A program made the translations under genes and the position numbers. DNA of 64,000 nucleotides, from contig CM059973.1 in assembly GCA_030490835.1 (NCBI GenBank), positions 59,090,008 to 59,154,007 on the forward strand. The letters are read 5' to 3'. Positions 35,107 through 45,369 of the stretch are shown here, one piece after another. The stretch's first letter is position 1; every line of letters begins with the position of its first letter. The DNA is from Annona cherimola. Taxonomy: Eukaryota; Streptophyta; Magnoliopsida; Magnoliales; Annonaceae. Under the pieces are notes generated by a model, which saw only the letters and a list, made by a program, of their open reading frames with translations, did no database searches and had not been told where the DNA came from.

Positions 35107-36156
35107 CCTGTGTGTAGGGGTGTAATTAGTGCTCATGAAACTTAGGTTCATCTTAACCCTAATCTCAATCTTATTTGTAAAATCTAAACCTTAGCCTTAT
35201 TTTGAAAGTTGAGATCAGTTTAAGGTTCGAGTTGGAATTTAAGTTGATGCATTTATATTTTATTTAATAGTGATAGGTTTAGAATTTCATATAAATATAT
35301 AATAAGAACAAGTCATACAAGTAAAAAATAAGGATATATAGTCAAAATACAAAATTCCAAAATATATAGCGATATAAAGAATATTTCTAGAAAAATTTAA
35401 TACAAAAATGAGATAAAGGAAGAAAATTAATGGATGTAAAAATAAATAATAGAAATAAAAGATAAATAAAAATAAAAATAAGATACTTTATTCATAACAT
35501 AATTACAATATGCTAAACATGTATTCAAATATAAATATAAATAACATAGAATATAAAAAATATAAAGAAATAGTGTTTAGATATTATATATGGAATATGT
35601 TTTATAATAGGATATTATTCAAGTACAGCGTTACAGTGCAGTGGCATCAAAATGGGCCCCGCATGATGATAAAATTATAATCTATTCTACCTATTGTATT
35701 TAGAATAATATATTCTATTGCCATATCAATTTTCATCCCAATCGGATATGTGTATAGACTATAGACTCCATATGAAAATTGTATAAATTTAACATAATAA
35801 AATAGATTGATATAAATAAAAAATTTAAAGTAAATTTTCAACATGTAAACCATTTGTTATAAAATTTATATATGAATAAATAATTATATAAAGTTTTATT
35901 GCATTTTAATATGTATGAGACCTAAAAATGGGCAAATGTACCGTTGTTTCGGTGCAATGGCGCTGCACCGGAACAACTCTCTTTATAATATATATAAAAT
36001 AGGAAATCGAGCTTGGGTCTACCAGAACCTTAACCCTGTCGTATTTACAAATCGGGTTTGTAAAAAAGCAAATTCTAACATTGTTGAAAATTGGATTCGA
36101 CTGGCCAGGTCCGGGCTTAACCTGAACCCAATCCAAGTTGCACCTCTACTTGTGTG
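35107..36156. mobile_element. hAT-like non-autonomous element (1034 bp) with nested MITE
   Basis: Flanks cctgtgtg (35107-35114) and cttgtgtg (36149-36156) agree at 7 of 8. Termini are taggggtgtaatt and, inverted, tagaggtgcaactt. Subterminal 'cttaaccctaatctc' and 'cttaacctgaaccc' words fit the family at 45858 and 26369. The Mutator-like MITE at 35610-35981 lies inside, so this element is older. Non-coding. Confidence 0.65.
35601..35990. mobile_element. Mutator-like MITE (372 bp), exact 9-bp TSD, recombinant core
   Basis: tttataata (35601-35609 and 35982-35990) flanks 35610-35981. The left arm follows the 31742-32095 element ('acagcgttac', 'atgggcccc', 'attgtatttagaataat', 'caattttcatccca'). 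The right end gives its terminal complement ('cgctgcaccggaaca'). The centre, about 35770-35925, instead carries family B words ('taacataataaaatag', 'gaataaataattata'). Confidence 0.82.
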
Positions 36157-36471
36157 GGACATTACTAAAATTTTTCTTCTATTATGTAAGAGTTATAAAT
36201 GTGCTAGAAGTAATATAAGTTATCATAATGTATATAAACACCTATAAAAAAGTAAGTGTAACGACATCCACATGTGTGGCGTTTGGGGTTCAAATTTGAT
36301 GATGCATGTGTCTGCTTTATCTAAAAATTTATTCATAATGGAGTCGTAGGTTATGCTAACCTATGACATTTTTTTATTTTTTTTTATTTTGATTTTTTAT
36401 TTCATTTTATGTGGGCCCAAATGTATTTAGTTCCTATACCAAAATTTTATCATTTTCTATTTCTTTTAGAT

Positions 36472-37525
36472 ATTTTTATAATTTTTTATTAATAACAAAT
36501 ACATTGATATTATTAAATATATATACGAGGGGGCTATTACGAATGTGAGGACCATTAGTGGAGATACTAATGTCTTCCCAGTTAAAATAGGTCTACATCA
36601 AGGCTCAGCCTTGAGTCCTTACCTTTTTATCTTAGTAATAGATGAAATTACTTGACATCTCCAAAAAGAAGTACCTTGGTGTATGTTATTTGCAAATGAC
36701 ATTGTTCTAATAGATGAAACTAAAGAAAGACTAAATTTAAAATTGAATAGATGGGTAGATGCTTTAGAATCTAATGGTTTTAGAATTAGTCGCAAAAAAA
36801 TTGAATATATGGAATGCAATTTTAATAATAGCGAGAACCCGGATGAGAAACCAATTAAGATTTTAGATCAAGTGGTAACAAAAACTAATCACTTTCGGTA
36901 CTTAGGATCAATAGTTCAAGAAAATGGGGAAATTGAGAAAGATATAATACATAGAATTCAAACAGGATGGAAGAAATGGAGACGTGCATCAGGAATTTTA
37001 TGTGACCGTCGAGTTCCAATCAAACTAAAAGAAAAATTTTATAAGACTGCGATTAGACCTACTATGCTTTATGGGCAGAATGTTGGGCAGTTAAAAAACA
37101 ACATATACAAAAAATGAGCGTAGTGGAAATGAGAATGTTAAGATGAATGAGTGGTAAAACAAGAAAAGATAAAATTAGGAATGAAATAATTTGAGAAAAC
37201 TTAAAAGTGAGATCAATTTGTGATGAAATGAGAAAAAAATAGCTTAAGATGGTTTGATCATGTTAGAAGGAGGCCTGAAGTAACACCGGTTATGAAAACA
37301 GAATCTATCAAATAGAAGATGGTAGGAGAATGAGAGGAAGACAAAAAAAAATATGGATGGAAGTAATTAAACAAGATTTAAAAATATTACAAATTACCGA
37401 AAATTTATTTTTAAATCGCTAAGAATGGTGCAACAGAATCCATGCAGCTGACCCCACCTAGGTGGGAAATGACTTATGATGATGATGACGACGATGATGA
37501 TGACGATGATTTTTATAATTTTTTA
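36472..37525 (+). mobile_element. 5'-truncated RTE-like LINE with exact 17-bp TSD
   Basis: atttttataatttttta (36472-36488 and 37509-37525) flanks 36489-37508. The body carries the C-terminal part of a LINE reverse transcriptase reading frame, a short 3' UTR with 'ctgaccccacctaggtggga', and a terminal (GAT)n-like run (37473-37508) instead of poly-A, as in plant RTE-type LINEs. The 5' part of the element is absent. Confidence 0.88.
36520..37430 (+). pseudogene. LINE reverse transcriptase fragment, disabled
   Basis: The frame carries the RT segment with GLHQGSALSPYLF (about 36580-36630), an in-frame TGA at 36653-36655, then a 144-codon open stretch (36683-37117) with WCMLFANDIVL. Here the second aspartate of the catalytic F-A-D-D box is Asn (codon 36695-36697). 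FRYLGS and AIRPTMLYG follow, as is usual for plant RTE-like RTs. After 37117 the frame is broken by stops and shifts, though homology continues to about 37430. RNA-templated DNA synthesis would be the original role; this copy cannot be active. Confidence 0.88.
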
Positions 37526-37720
37526 AAATTAAAAATTCTTTTACCTTTTTCATGTGCTTGGAGGGAAAGAAGGTGAAAATTTTAAAAAAAATATGTAAAG
37601 GTTAGAAAATGATAAATTTTGGTATATGAAATAAATACAACTAGACCCACGTAGAAAAGGATAGAAAACCCAAAAAATATTAAAAATAAAAATATGCATC
37701 GCATACTGAGACACAATGAT

Positions 37721-38094
37721 TTGCGCGGCCACGCCAATGGCATGTGAGGTTTAAGGTTCTCTATAATCAAAATTTGTGCTTACTTGCTGTACTGCACAGT
37801 GGCAATAATGCGGCCCAAATATGCTGTGTAACATGTAAAATAAGATTTTGCATGGTGGGGTGGGAGAGGCTACCAAAATGTATTGAAGAAATTCTATGTA
37901 AGGATTGAAATTTTATTTAATGAAACCAAATGCTCTCTATTTCCTTGCATATCCTCTCGATACGGGTGAGAAATGGTTTTTTAATGATCCATCTTCATTA
38001 TAAATATATATAACCCAGAATACTACGTATGACAATTGCATGAAAAATGAGACAATTAATTAGTGGTCCACGCCTCGGCAACCAGTGAAATGGA
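37721..38094. other. No recognisable feature
   Basis: AT-rich single-copy-looking sequence with no domain-bearing frame. Confidence 0.45.
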
Positions 38095-39622
38095 ATGCCG
38101 GGCAGTGTTGTTTATGATCAGTTCGGTTTAACCCTCTAGAACCTTGAATCGCATAAACCGCAGGTGCCTCCGGTCGGACCGCTTCTAATCGGCTTGATGG
38201 AGATATTCAAAAAAAACCAAATAAGCTATTGTGCAACCTCTACCTCGATTTATCAGTTCTCGCTTCCCTCTTCCCATCTTATTTTCGTTTTCCCCCCAAA
38301 ACCCAAAGCCTAGCATTGCTGCTCTCCAAACTCCCAACCATCGAAGAGAGCCCTGCTCTCGGCGATACTCCTCCATCTTCTTCATCTTCGATTTGCTCTT
38401 ATACAATCCGGCAGATCGATTTCCTTCTACACAAATCACAAGTCGGTGATATGAAGTAAAGTTGCAGAAATCGCCATTATCGTCGCCACTCAAGCCTGCT
38501 GCCCTACCTTGCCTCCTCTGAGCCAAGCAGCATACCAGCACCCCTGCAACCACCATTTACACCATGCTCAAGCCCCAAGCTCCTCTCCTCGCCGATTGCA
38601 ACTGTTGCCCTACTTTGCCTCCTCAGCACTAATGCCAACACCCTCGATCTACTTTAACCAACTTGTCAGCCTTTCTTCTCCTTGCCATTTCTCCTGAAAC
38701 CTGATTCACTTCTCCTTTCTTTTTTTTTGTAGATTCCCTTCTTCCTCTCCTGTTTTCTATGGTCACTAATGCCATTTTTCTTTTTAAATGGAAGGTCAAA
38801 AGTCTGAAATATTTGTCGTGTGTCGTATGTAATAGATATACCTATTTTTTGGATCTTTAATTGGACGAATGACTCTTTCATTGGTGGGATTTTTCAGCCT
38901 CACCTATTCATTGCCTTAAGGTGCTCTTGAAGCCTCTAGCCTCTCCATTTGACATCTCCTTAAAGTTTTAATTTTCTAATTACAATGGTAAATTTTTGTT
39001 ACATTGTTCATCTCTGGTCAACAACATCAATTTTTTAATAAAAAGGCAATGCATAATATTAGTATTTGTTGCATAGTACAAACCTCATTTATCAGTTGCT
39101 TGCATTTCTAAATTCTACTATTGTAGTATCCGATAAATAGATATTCATTGTAATTTATATTGCTATTCATTTGTATATTTGAGAAAATATTATTGATCGC
39201 ATGATTATGTAAGTTACAAAATTTTTATTGTACTTTATTGTACCATGCTAGGTAGTTATTTGTTCATCATTGTTGATTGCAAGATAACATTTGAGGTCAG
39301 TTAATTTAGTTGATTTTTAAATTTAATATGTTATATTTGTGCTTATTACTTAGTTAATTGATTTTTAAAATTTTCTATTAATTTAATTTGCATGTTTTAT
39401 TATGATGATTAAAGTCTAACATATAGATTTAAGAATTATGAATATATAATTTTTTCAATATATAATTAAGTAAAAATAATTATACATTTATGACGTCATA
39501 AATATGTCATGCTGACATCATCGGTTCAAACCAGTTTATTTAACTGGTTAAACCGGTTTGAACCAGACCAGTTCCTTTACTAGTTCGATCACCGGTTCGG
39601 TTCTAATAACATTGATGCTAAG
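38095..39622. mobile_element. hAT-like non-autonomous element (1512 bp), decayed 8-bp TSD
   Basis: Termini are cagtgttgtt (38103) and, inverted, caatgttatt (39614). Subterminal regions are full of 'aaccggttt', 'ggtcggacc' and 'gaaccagaccagttc' motifs. Flanks atgccggg and atgctaag differ at three positions, all transitions. The 38220-38700 part is C-rich and CT-rich like a transposon leader, with an internal repeat ('gccctaccttgcctcct' and 'gccctactttgcctcct'). No BED zinc finger or hAT dimerisation motif is visible. Confidence 0.6.
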
Positions 39623-40066
39623 TTTAAAAGGTGTTTTTTATTTTTTGGAATTACTCATCTAAATTTGGGAAATTTATTTAATCCAAGAAAGACTGTTAAA
39701 CATATTTTAAAACCTTTTAAAGGTATTTTCTTGTAATTTTTAATATAAGAAAAATAATTTTTAAATATAATTTATTATGAGTATTTGCAAATTTTAAAAG
39801 TCATCAAATTGATCTATTTAATGTGAGGAATAATTTAAAAAATAAAAATTTCCCTTCAAATAGTTGAGAAATTAATCCTCAAAATTTGAATACTTTTTCA
39901 AAAACAATTTCACAAAAGCAGAAGGCTAATGTTGTTGCAGTCAATTTTGCATTAAATTATGGTGGACTACTCATATGATTTAATTAATTAGCTTCTCTAT
40001 GCGGCTCAACCCATACACTTTGCCAGTTTGCCCATTAATCAACGGCTAGATTAATATGGTCGCGGT
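39623..40066. other. AT-rich, no recognisable feature
   Basis: No domain-bearing frame and no clear repeat. Confidence 0.5.
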
Positions 40067-40336
40067 CTTTTGAGTAGATCATGATTTCCTGCACTCGAGT
40101 GCAATAAGCTTCAGTGTACTTGGGTGCATTAATCCATTTTTTATTTTTTGAATTTTTTTTACAAAAGTGTTAATCTAAGTGTATTTAACATGTGTATCAA
40201 TTTTTACCATTTTTAGAGTATTTTAGATATTTATTTTTGATTTTTAATGCTTTTATAAAAAAAATTTTAAAAAATAAAAAATGGGTTAAAATAGGTTTAA
40301 TGCACCCGGGTGCAGGAAATCACGATCCCTTTTGAG
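40067..40336. mobile_element. Palindromic MITE (254 bp), exact 8-bp flanking repeat
   Basis: cttttgag (40067-40074 and 40329-40336) flanks 40075-40328; extending by one base gives 8 of 9. Ends 'gatcatgatttcctgcac' and, inverted, 'gatcgtgatttcctgcac'. The inner 'gggtgcattaa' blocks pair. The internal text 'gttaatctaagtgtattta' is shared with the MITE at 25917-26163, which points to one larger family. Confidence 0.78.
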
Positions 40337-41724
40337 CATGACGAAATTGAGAGTTCTATTCGGGTTTTTGCATCCAATCCTACGCAGTTTGAGTGAAGTT
40401 GCAAAAGTATACCTTACTTTCATAAAATTACAAAACATCTATGAAATTTCCAAAATTTCGTTAATTAAGGTTTCATGAGTGCTGAACGCATTTAGATTTT
40501 TGATGAAATAATGACAGTGCCCACGTTGAAATATATTATAATAAAATTTATTATTTGTAGTTATTACTTTTGTAATTCTTGTAAAAAATAAAATTTATTA
40601 TTTGTAATTATTATTTTCATTTCAATTCTTGTACAAACTATTGCAAATAATAACTATATCATACAAATAGCCCCTGCAATATAAACATTTTAAAGAAAAT
40701 AATATTAATAATCAATTTATTAACGAGAGTATTTTTCATCATTTCATCAAAAAAATTAACTTCTGTCTTTTAAAATTTAATGGAAGAATATGCTCGTAAT
40801 TTTATACAAATATTATTCTATAATTTCTTAAAACTAAGAGATACACCTACATGGAAAAACACCATTTCTGTTTCCTTCTAAATTGGAGCCGATGGAGGGA
40901 TTTCCCCTTTTCTTTGTTTTTTCAAAAACATAAAGAGAGGGCTAAGCATTTTAGTGAAGAAAAATTAAAGAAAGGAATGATTTCTTAACGTAAGATAAGA
41001 ATTTGGAATTTGATTGGATTAGGTTTAGGGCTGCCAATTTTTTATTTTAAACATCGGCATCTATCCTAGCTATGTCTCTTTAAACAAACGGGATTTATCC
41101 AAAGTATATTAACTAAATTTGAACAAAAATCTAAGTATATCTACTTATTTTTAAAAAGAAATTTTCCATCTATACTTACATAGTTTGAGCCAAATTGCAA
41201 GTGTATTATAACTTTTGAGAAAGTTACATCTATAACTAAATGGACTGGAACTGCCATGAAATATGAACGACCGTCAAATTTGTTTTTGCGAAAGTTCAAA
41301 AATGTCCCTCAATTTCTTCTTCACTTGCAACCGCAACCAACTTCTTCTTCCTCGACAACCACCCATGGCTTCCCCTCATCATCTTCCAATCATCTTCATC
41401 TCTTCCGACCACGCAGCCCACATTTGTAGTCAAGAGAACAAGAGAAGACAGCAAATCCGACAATCTGCAAAAAAAATTTCTCCAATTTAATGTCGGGGAT
41501 CTCAATTTAAATCTAAATACGCACTTGCTGCCATGATCGATGGTAAGAACAAGATACAATTCATCTTTTCTTGCTTTTCGATTGAAGTTGAGCTTTTGTT
41601 TCCACGCAAAATTTCAAGGAAGAGTATAGAGAAAGGAATTGAGTCATGTTAGATGGGAGATTTCTCCACACGCTTTAGTTATATTGGGAGTTCTATATAT
41701 TTTTGGAGTATTTGTTTTCATTTT
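40337..41724. other. No gene; remnants of a foldback-type repeat
   Basis: 40385-40450 and 41180-41240 are diverged direct copies ('cagtttgagtgaagttgcaa' and 'tagtttgagccaaattgcaa'). Part of 40800-40865 pairs weakly with the first. 41263-41560 is less AT-rich, with frames of 75-87 codons but no recognised domain. Confidence 0.35.
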
Positions 41725-41983
41725 AAATACCAATATTGATGTCACTGGGGCAGCGCTTTAGTGGTAGCACTGTTGGTTCTAATGGAATTAGTGAGTGTTC
41801 GACTCCTGCCTAATGTGAGTTTGTTATTTGCGTTTCCTATGATGTGAGGATTTTATAGATTCTCCCTCAAAGTAGGGGTATTTACAAAAAAATTTCCTCC
41901 ATAGTATGAGGGTTGTGAAAGGTGTTGGATTATAGTATCAATTGTCACAGTCTATAATACCAGTAAAAAATACCAATACTGAT
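41725..41983 (+). mobile_element. SINE (family I), best preserved copy, with TSD
   Basis: aaataccaatattgat (41725-41740) and aaataccaatactgat (41968-41983) flank a 227-bp body. The tRNA-like head has an A-box 'tagtggtagcactg' (41759-41772) and a B-box 'gttcgactcctgcc' (41797-41810). The body has spaced G-rich blocks and ends in 'ataccagtaaaa'. A polymerase III promoter and LINE-dependent retroposition are inferred from the family. Confidence 0.85.
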
Positions 41984-42050
41984 AAATACAATGGCAAATG
42001 CAAATAATCATATATATTGTACTAGAAATTTCGGGCACTATATTTATGCA

Positions 42051-42052
<2 letters not shown>

Positions 42053-42096
<44 letters not shown>
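42053..42096. repeat. (AT)n microsatellite
   Basis: About 20 uninterrupted TA dinucleotides following 'tatgcatgca'. Confidence 0.97.
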
Positions 42097-42098
<2 letters not shown>

Positions 42099-43779
42099 GG
42101 GACCACCTACAGATCCACTCCAAATTTAGATGAAAAACACTCAATAATTAAGCTCATCTCTATTTTATAGAGTTTATCTTCAGTTTTTGCTCTCCACATT
42201 TTACTTGAAGTCAACTTGATTTTAGAACTTCACTTAAGTCACATGTGAAGTTGACTTGGCCTTCGATTTTATTATACATCAGGGTTTTGAAACTTCAAAT
42301 CTTCCTTCTTTAAGTCTTCATTTCTTCAAGTTTTGCTTTTGGGTCGATTTCATATGAGACTTAACCTAAGTCGCATGTGAAGTTGGGTCTGAGTTGAATT
42401 TAGATCCAACTTCACTCAAATCGTATGGTGGATTCGACTTGGGTTGCGATTTCAATTTTTAAGCTTCGATCAGAGGAAACTTTAGTTAGCCGATGCACTC
42501 CAAGTCACAGTTTAAGTCAATTTTGGTTTATGAACGTATACTCAAGTTGCATGCTGAGTTGACTTGGGATGCAACTTTAGTTGTGAAAATTTTCCACTCA
42601 ACTCTCTGTCTTCCTGAAGTAGATTTTAAAGTCGACTTGAGTATCGACTTGACCCAAGTCGATGCTACAATCGAATTATCTTTACAACTTGAACACTTGT
42701 CACTTGAAATTTAAAATTCAAACTTCAATCATAACATCAAACTCATTAGTAGCTTCAATATTCTCAAAATTGATCGTTAGTCATCAAAACTTGGATAAAT
42801 TTTGATTTATAATTTAGCTAATTGAGTTCACAATATCTCTTTTTTGATGATTGGTAAAACTAATTTGAGATTAACCTTTCCTTTGACATAAAATGTGCTT
42901 ATAAGTTGATATTTTTGACTTTCATGAGTTCTATTGCTTTGTATTTGGCTTGTAGTTGTGTTGAGTATTTAGCTTTCGCATGATTTAACATTTACAAAAG
43001 CAAATTCAGTCCATGTTGATTATTCAAAAATAATATTTTGCATTTGCCATTGTGAGTTTCACATCTTATGTTCTTTATTTACTTCAATATTTGAAATCCA
43101 TTCATTAGAAAAGACAGTCATCCAATATAAAGAAAATTCAACCAATACATAAGATATTCATTCAACACAAGAGAAATTAATTCAATATAAAAGGAATTGA
43201 GACAATCATAAGGCATTTCATTTTGCTTTGATAAAAACAATATAAGCATGAAACAATTCATTATTTTACCTTTCAAAATTTGCAAATTTTTCAACATTTC
43301 CTATATACGGTCTACCTAATCCCAAATGACGAAAATTTTCTCTCCTTTCCTTATCTCAATCTCCTCCCCTTTTTGACAATCATCAAGAAGGAGTTATATG
43401 AATGAAATGGAAGCCTTGCTGTATATAAAAGAAGCGATGGGATAAGACATTTGGTCATGCGAGTGATAAGGTGGGGATGAAGAATTGTAGGGTATAAAAA
43501 TTGGCGGTTCTTGTTCAATAGTGAGGTTTGAAACCCTGAATTCTACCAAAGTAGGGGGTCAAGACTATGAATGCTTGGAATAGGGTGGTGATGCCTAAGA
43601 CTAGAGGCGAAAGCATATAAGGTTCTTAATGTCTCATTCTACTTTATCTTGTCTCTAATGCATAGTCATAAAAGACACGTTTATGGTTCATAAATCCTAA
43701 CTTAGCCTATTTTCCATGACATGAAGGTATTTTAAAATGGTCGGATGCATGGAGGAATGACTAGTTTGTTATGCAAACT
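42097..43779. other. Unassigned, with recurring 'aagtcgcatgtgaagttg' words
   Basis: Between 42230 and 42680 related phrases ('aagtcacatgtgaagttg', 'aagtcgcatgtgaagttg', 'caagttgcatgctgagttg') recur irregularly. This has the look of a decayed LTR or retroelement leader. The frame 42493-42714 is part of this and is not credited. Confidence 0.35.
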
Positions 43780-43999
43780 TATAATATGCATGAGATGCTT
43801 ATGGTAAAAAGGATGTATGTGAATGAGAGACATGAACATGAGGCCGAGGTGGTGAGGCAAGGATAGGATGTGGTTCTAAGATTTGAAATTGTTGATTTTT
43901 TACTTTGATGCTCCTCTAACATTGTACTTCTTCTTGTGGAGTTGCTTGGTGAGCTTGATCTCCTCCAATCCTTACCATTATCTGCTCCATTCTGAACCA

Positions 44000-44690
44000 T
44001 TAAATATCAATGTTCATATGGGTAAGAAGTGCCTTGTTGATGACATTTGTTGGCTTAAGCACTTCAAATGGCTCCCCTTCCAGACTTACTTTGAAATGCT
44101 CCGAGATTTTGATAATCCACATGCCATATGGTATTTTGCCTATAGGATTATCTTTCTTAATTGCTAATGCTTTCAAAATTAGCATACACAGTAATATCTT
44201 TTTATGATTGGTTAATTTCCAAATAACTTCAATCTCTTCTTGATTAATAATGTTTCTCCCTCCTCCTTTGAGAAACACACAGTAATCAACTAATAAACTA
44301 AGTACCCTAAGCTTAGGAGGCAACTCCATATAATGTATAAACTTCATCCCTTTAATGTATTTACTCCAAGTTAGCTCATTGTATATTACTAATAACATAA
44401 AATTCTCTGAAAGTCTCTCCTTTCCATGTGAGATATTCAAAATGCGAGTTATGATTTGGGATGCTTTCGATTGACTTGCTCCTAAAGATATTTCCACCCC
44501 TTTGAGAAATGTATTAAGATCATCTATACACCAAGCATAGTAAAACTGGCGAGTCAAAACAGGGTAGATTTTCCCTCTTTTTTTCAAAAGCTCAATCCAG
44601 CCTTGGTAATCTAAAAGTTCCTCAATGTCAAACTCATAATTTCTAAGGAATTCAAAATTAATACTTTTTGGAGGAAATGTCTTCCTCTAA
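44000..44690 (-). pseudogene. Decayed transposon-associated protein ('putative plant transposon protein' domain)
   Basis: The minus-strand frame is open from about 44690 to a stop at 44000-44002. It contains EELLDYQGW, KIYPVLTRQFYYA, KGVEISLG, HYMELPPKLRVL-like and IPYGMWIIKISEHF segments. These match the pattern of the domain that Pfam calls a putative plant transposon protein (Transposase_32), common in accessory frames of Ty3/gypsy elements; this identification is from memory. The frame has no convincing ATG. A plausible N-terminal start lies near 45029 (MAFKKTTSK), but stops and frame changes separate the two. Downstream, 43780-43999 may be a low-complexity C-terminal tail. Function unknown. 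Confidence 0.55.
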
Positions 44691-45369
44691 TAAATTTTTT
44701 TGTAGAACCTCCTGTGTTGGTTTGAAGTTCTGAAATACTCAATTGAAATTTTAATGACTTTAGCTCTTTGTACAGGGGCTCCCTTCTTTCTAATTTTTTG
44801 TTCCTCATTTTTACTAGATGATCTCTCTACCTCTCTAGGTTAGGTGGAAAATAGGTTATCTTCTTGGAATTGTACATGGTGTCGGGAGGAAGTTGTGACA
44901 TTGTAGCTTCTTCTCGTGGCCTCTTGGCCGGAATTTTTGTTGTCTAGGAATTTCTCCTTCTATGTTTAAGTGAGATGGATGAGAAACTAGAAGTTTAGTA
45001 AGTTTGCTTGTGGTTTTCTTAAATGCCATGGGTGAATGAGATGATGAAGGTGAGAATGCAAGTGGTTGGATTGCTATTTAGAGATAGAAAAATGCAAGGC
45101 AATAAGCTTAAGAGCTTGGGAGAAGAAAAGAGCTCAAATGGAATGAGAGATGAAACAAAATAAAATAAAAATAATAAAAATACACCCTTTTGTCCATTTC
45201 CTAAAGTCTTTCTTTAATAGTAAACCCTTTCATTAAACCAATATTTTATTCTCATTTATCATTTTAAATTCATGTTTTGAACAAATTAATCATCACTCGC
45301 AAGTAAAATACATTATAACACATACACATGTATAACAAACAAAAAGGTCAAATTAATTAATTTTTCATC

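Larger units (their letters stand above)
36340..37720. mobile_element. Older foldback element split by a LINE insertion
   Basis: Left of the LINE, 36395-36488 contains 'ataccaaaattttatcatt' and 'tgtgggccc'. Right of it, 37526-37665 contains the inverted counterparts 'aatgataaattttggtat' and 'gacccacgt'. With the LINE and one target copy removed, the flanks form an imperfect foldback. Outer limits are approximate. Confidence 0.5.

Noticed and set aside
38185..38697. Frames of 62-123 codons in the hAT element as transposase
   Set aside because: No BED finger or hAT dimerisation motif; the C/CT-rich composition suggests an untranslated leader.
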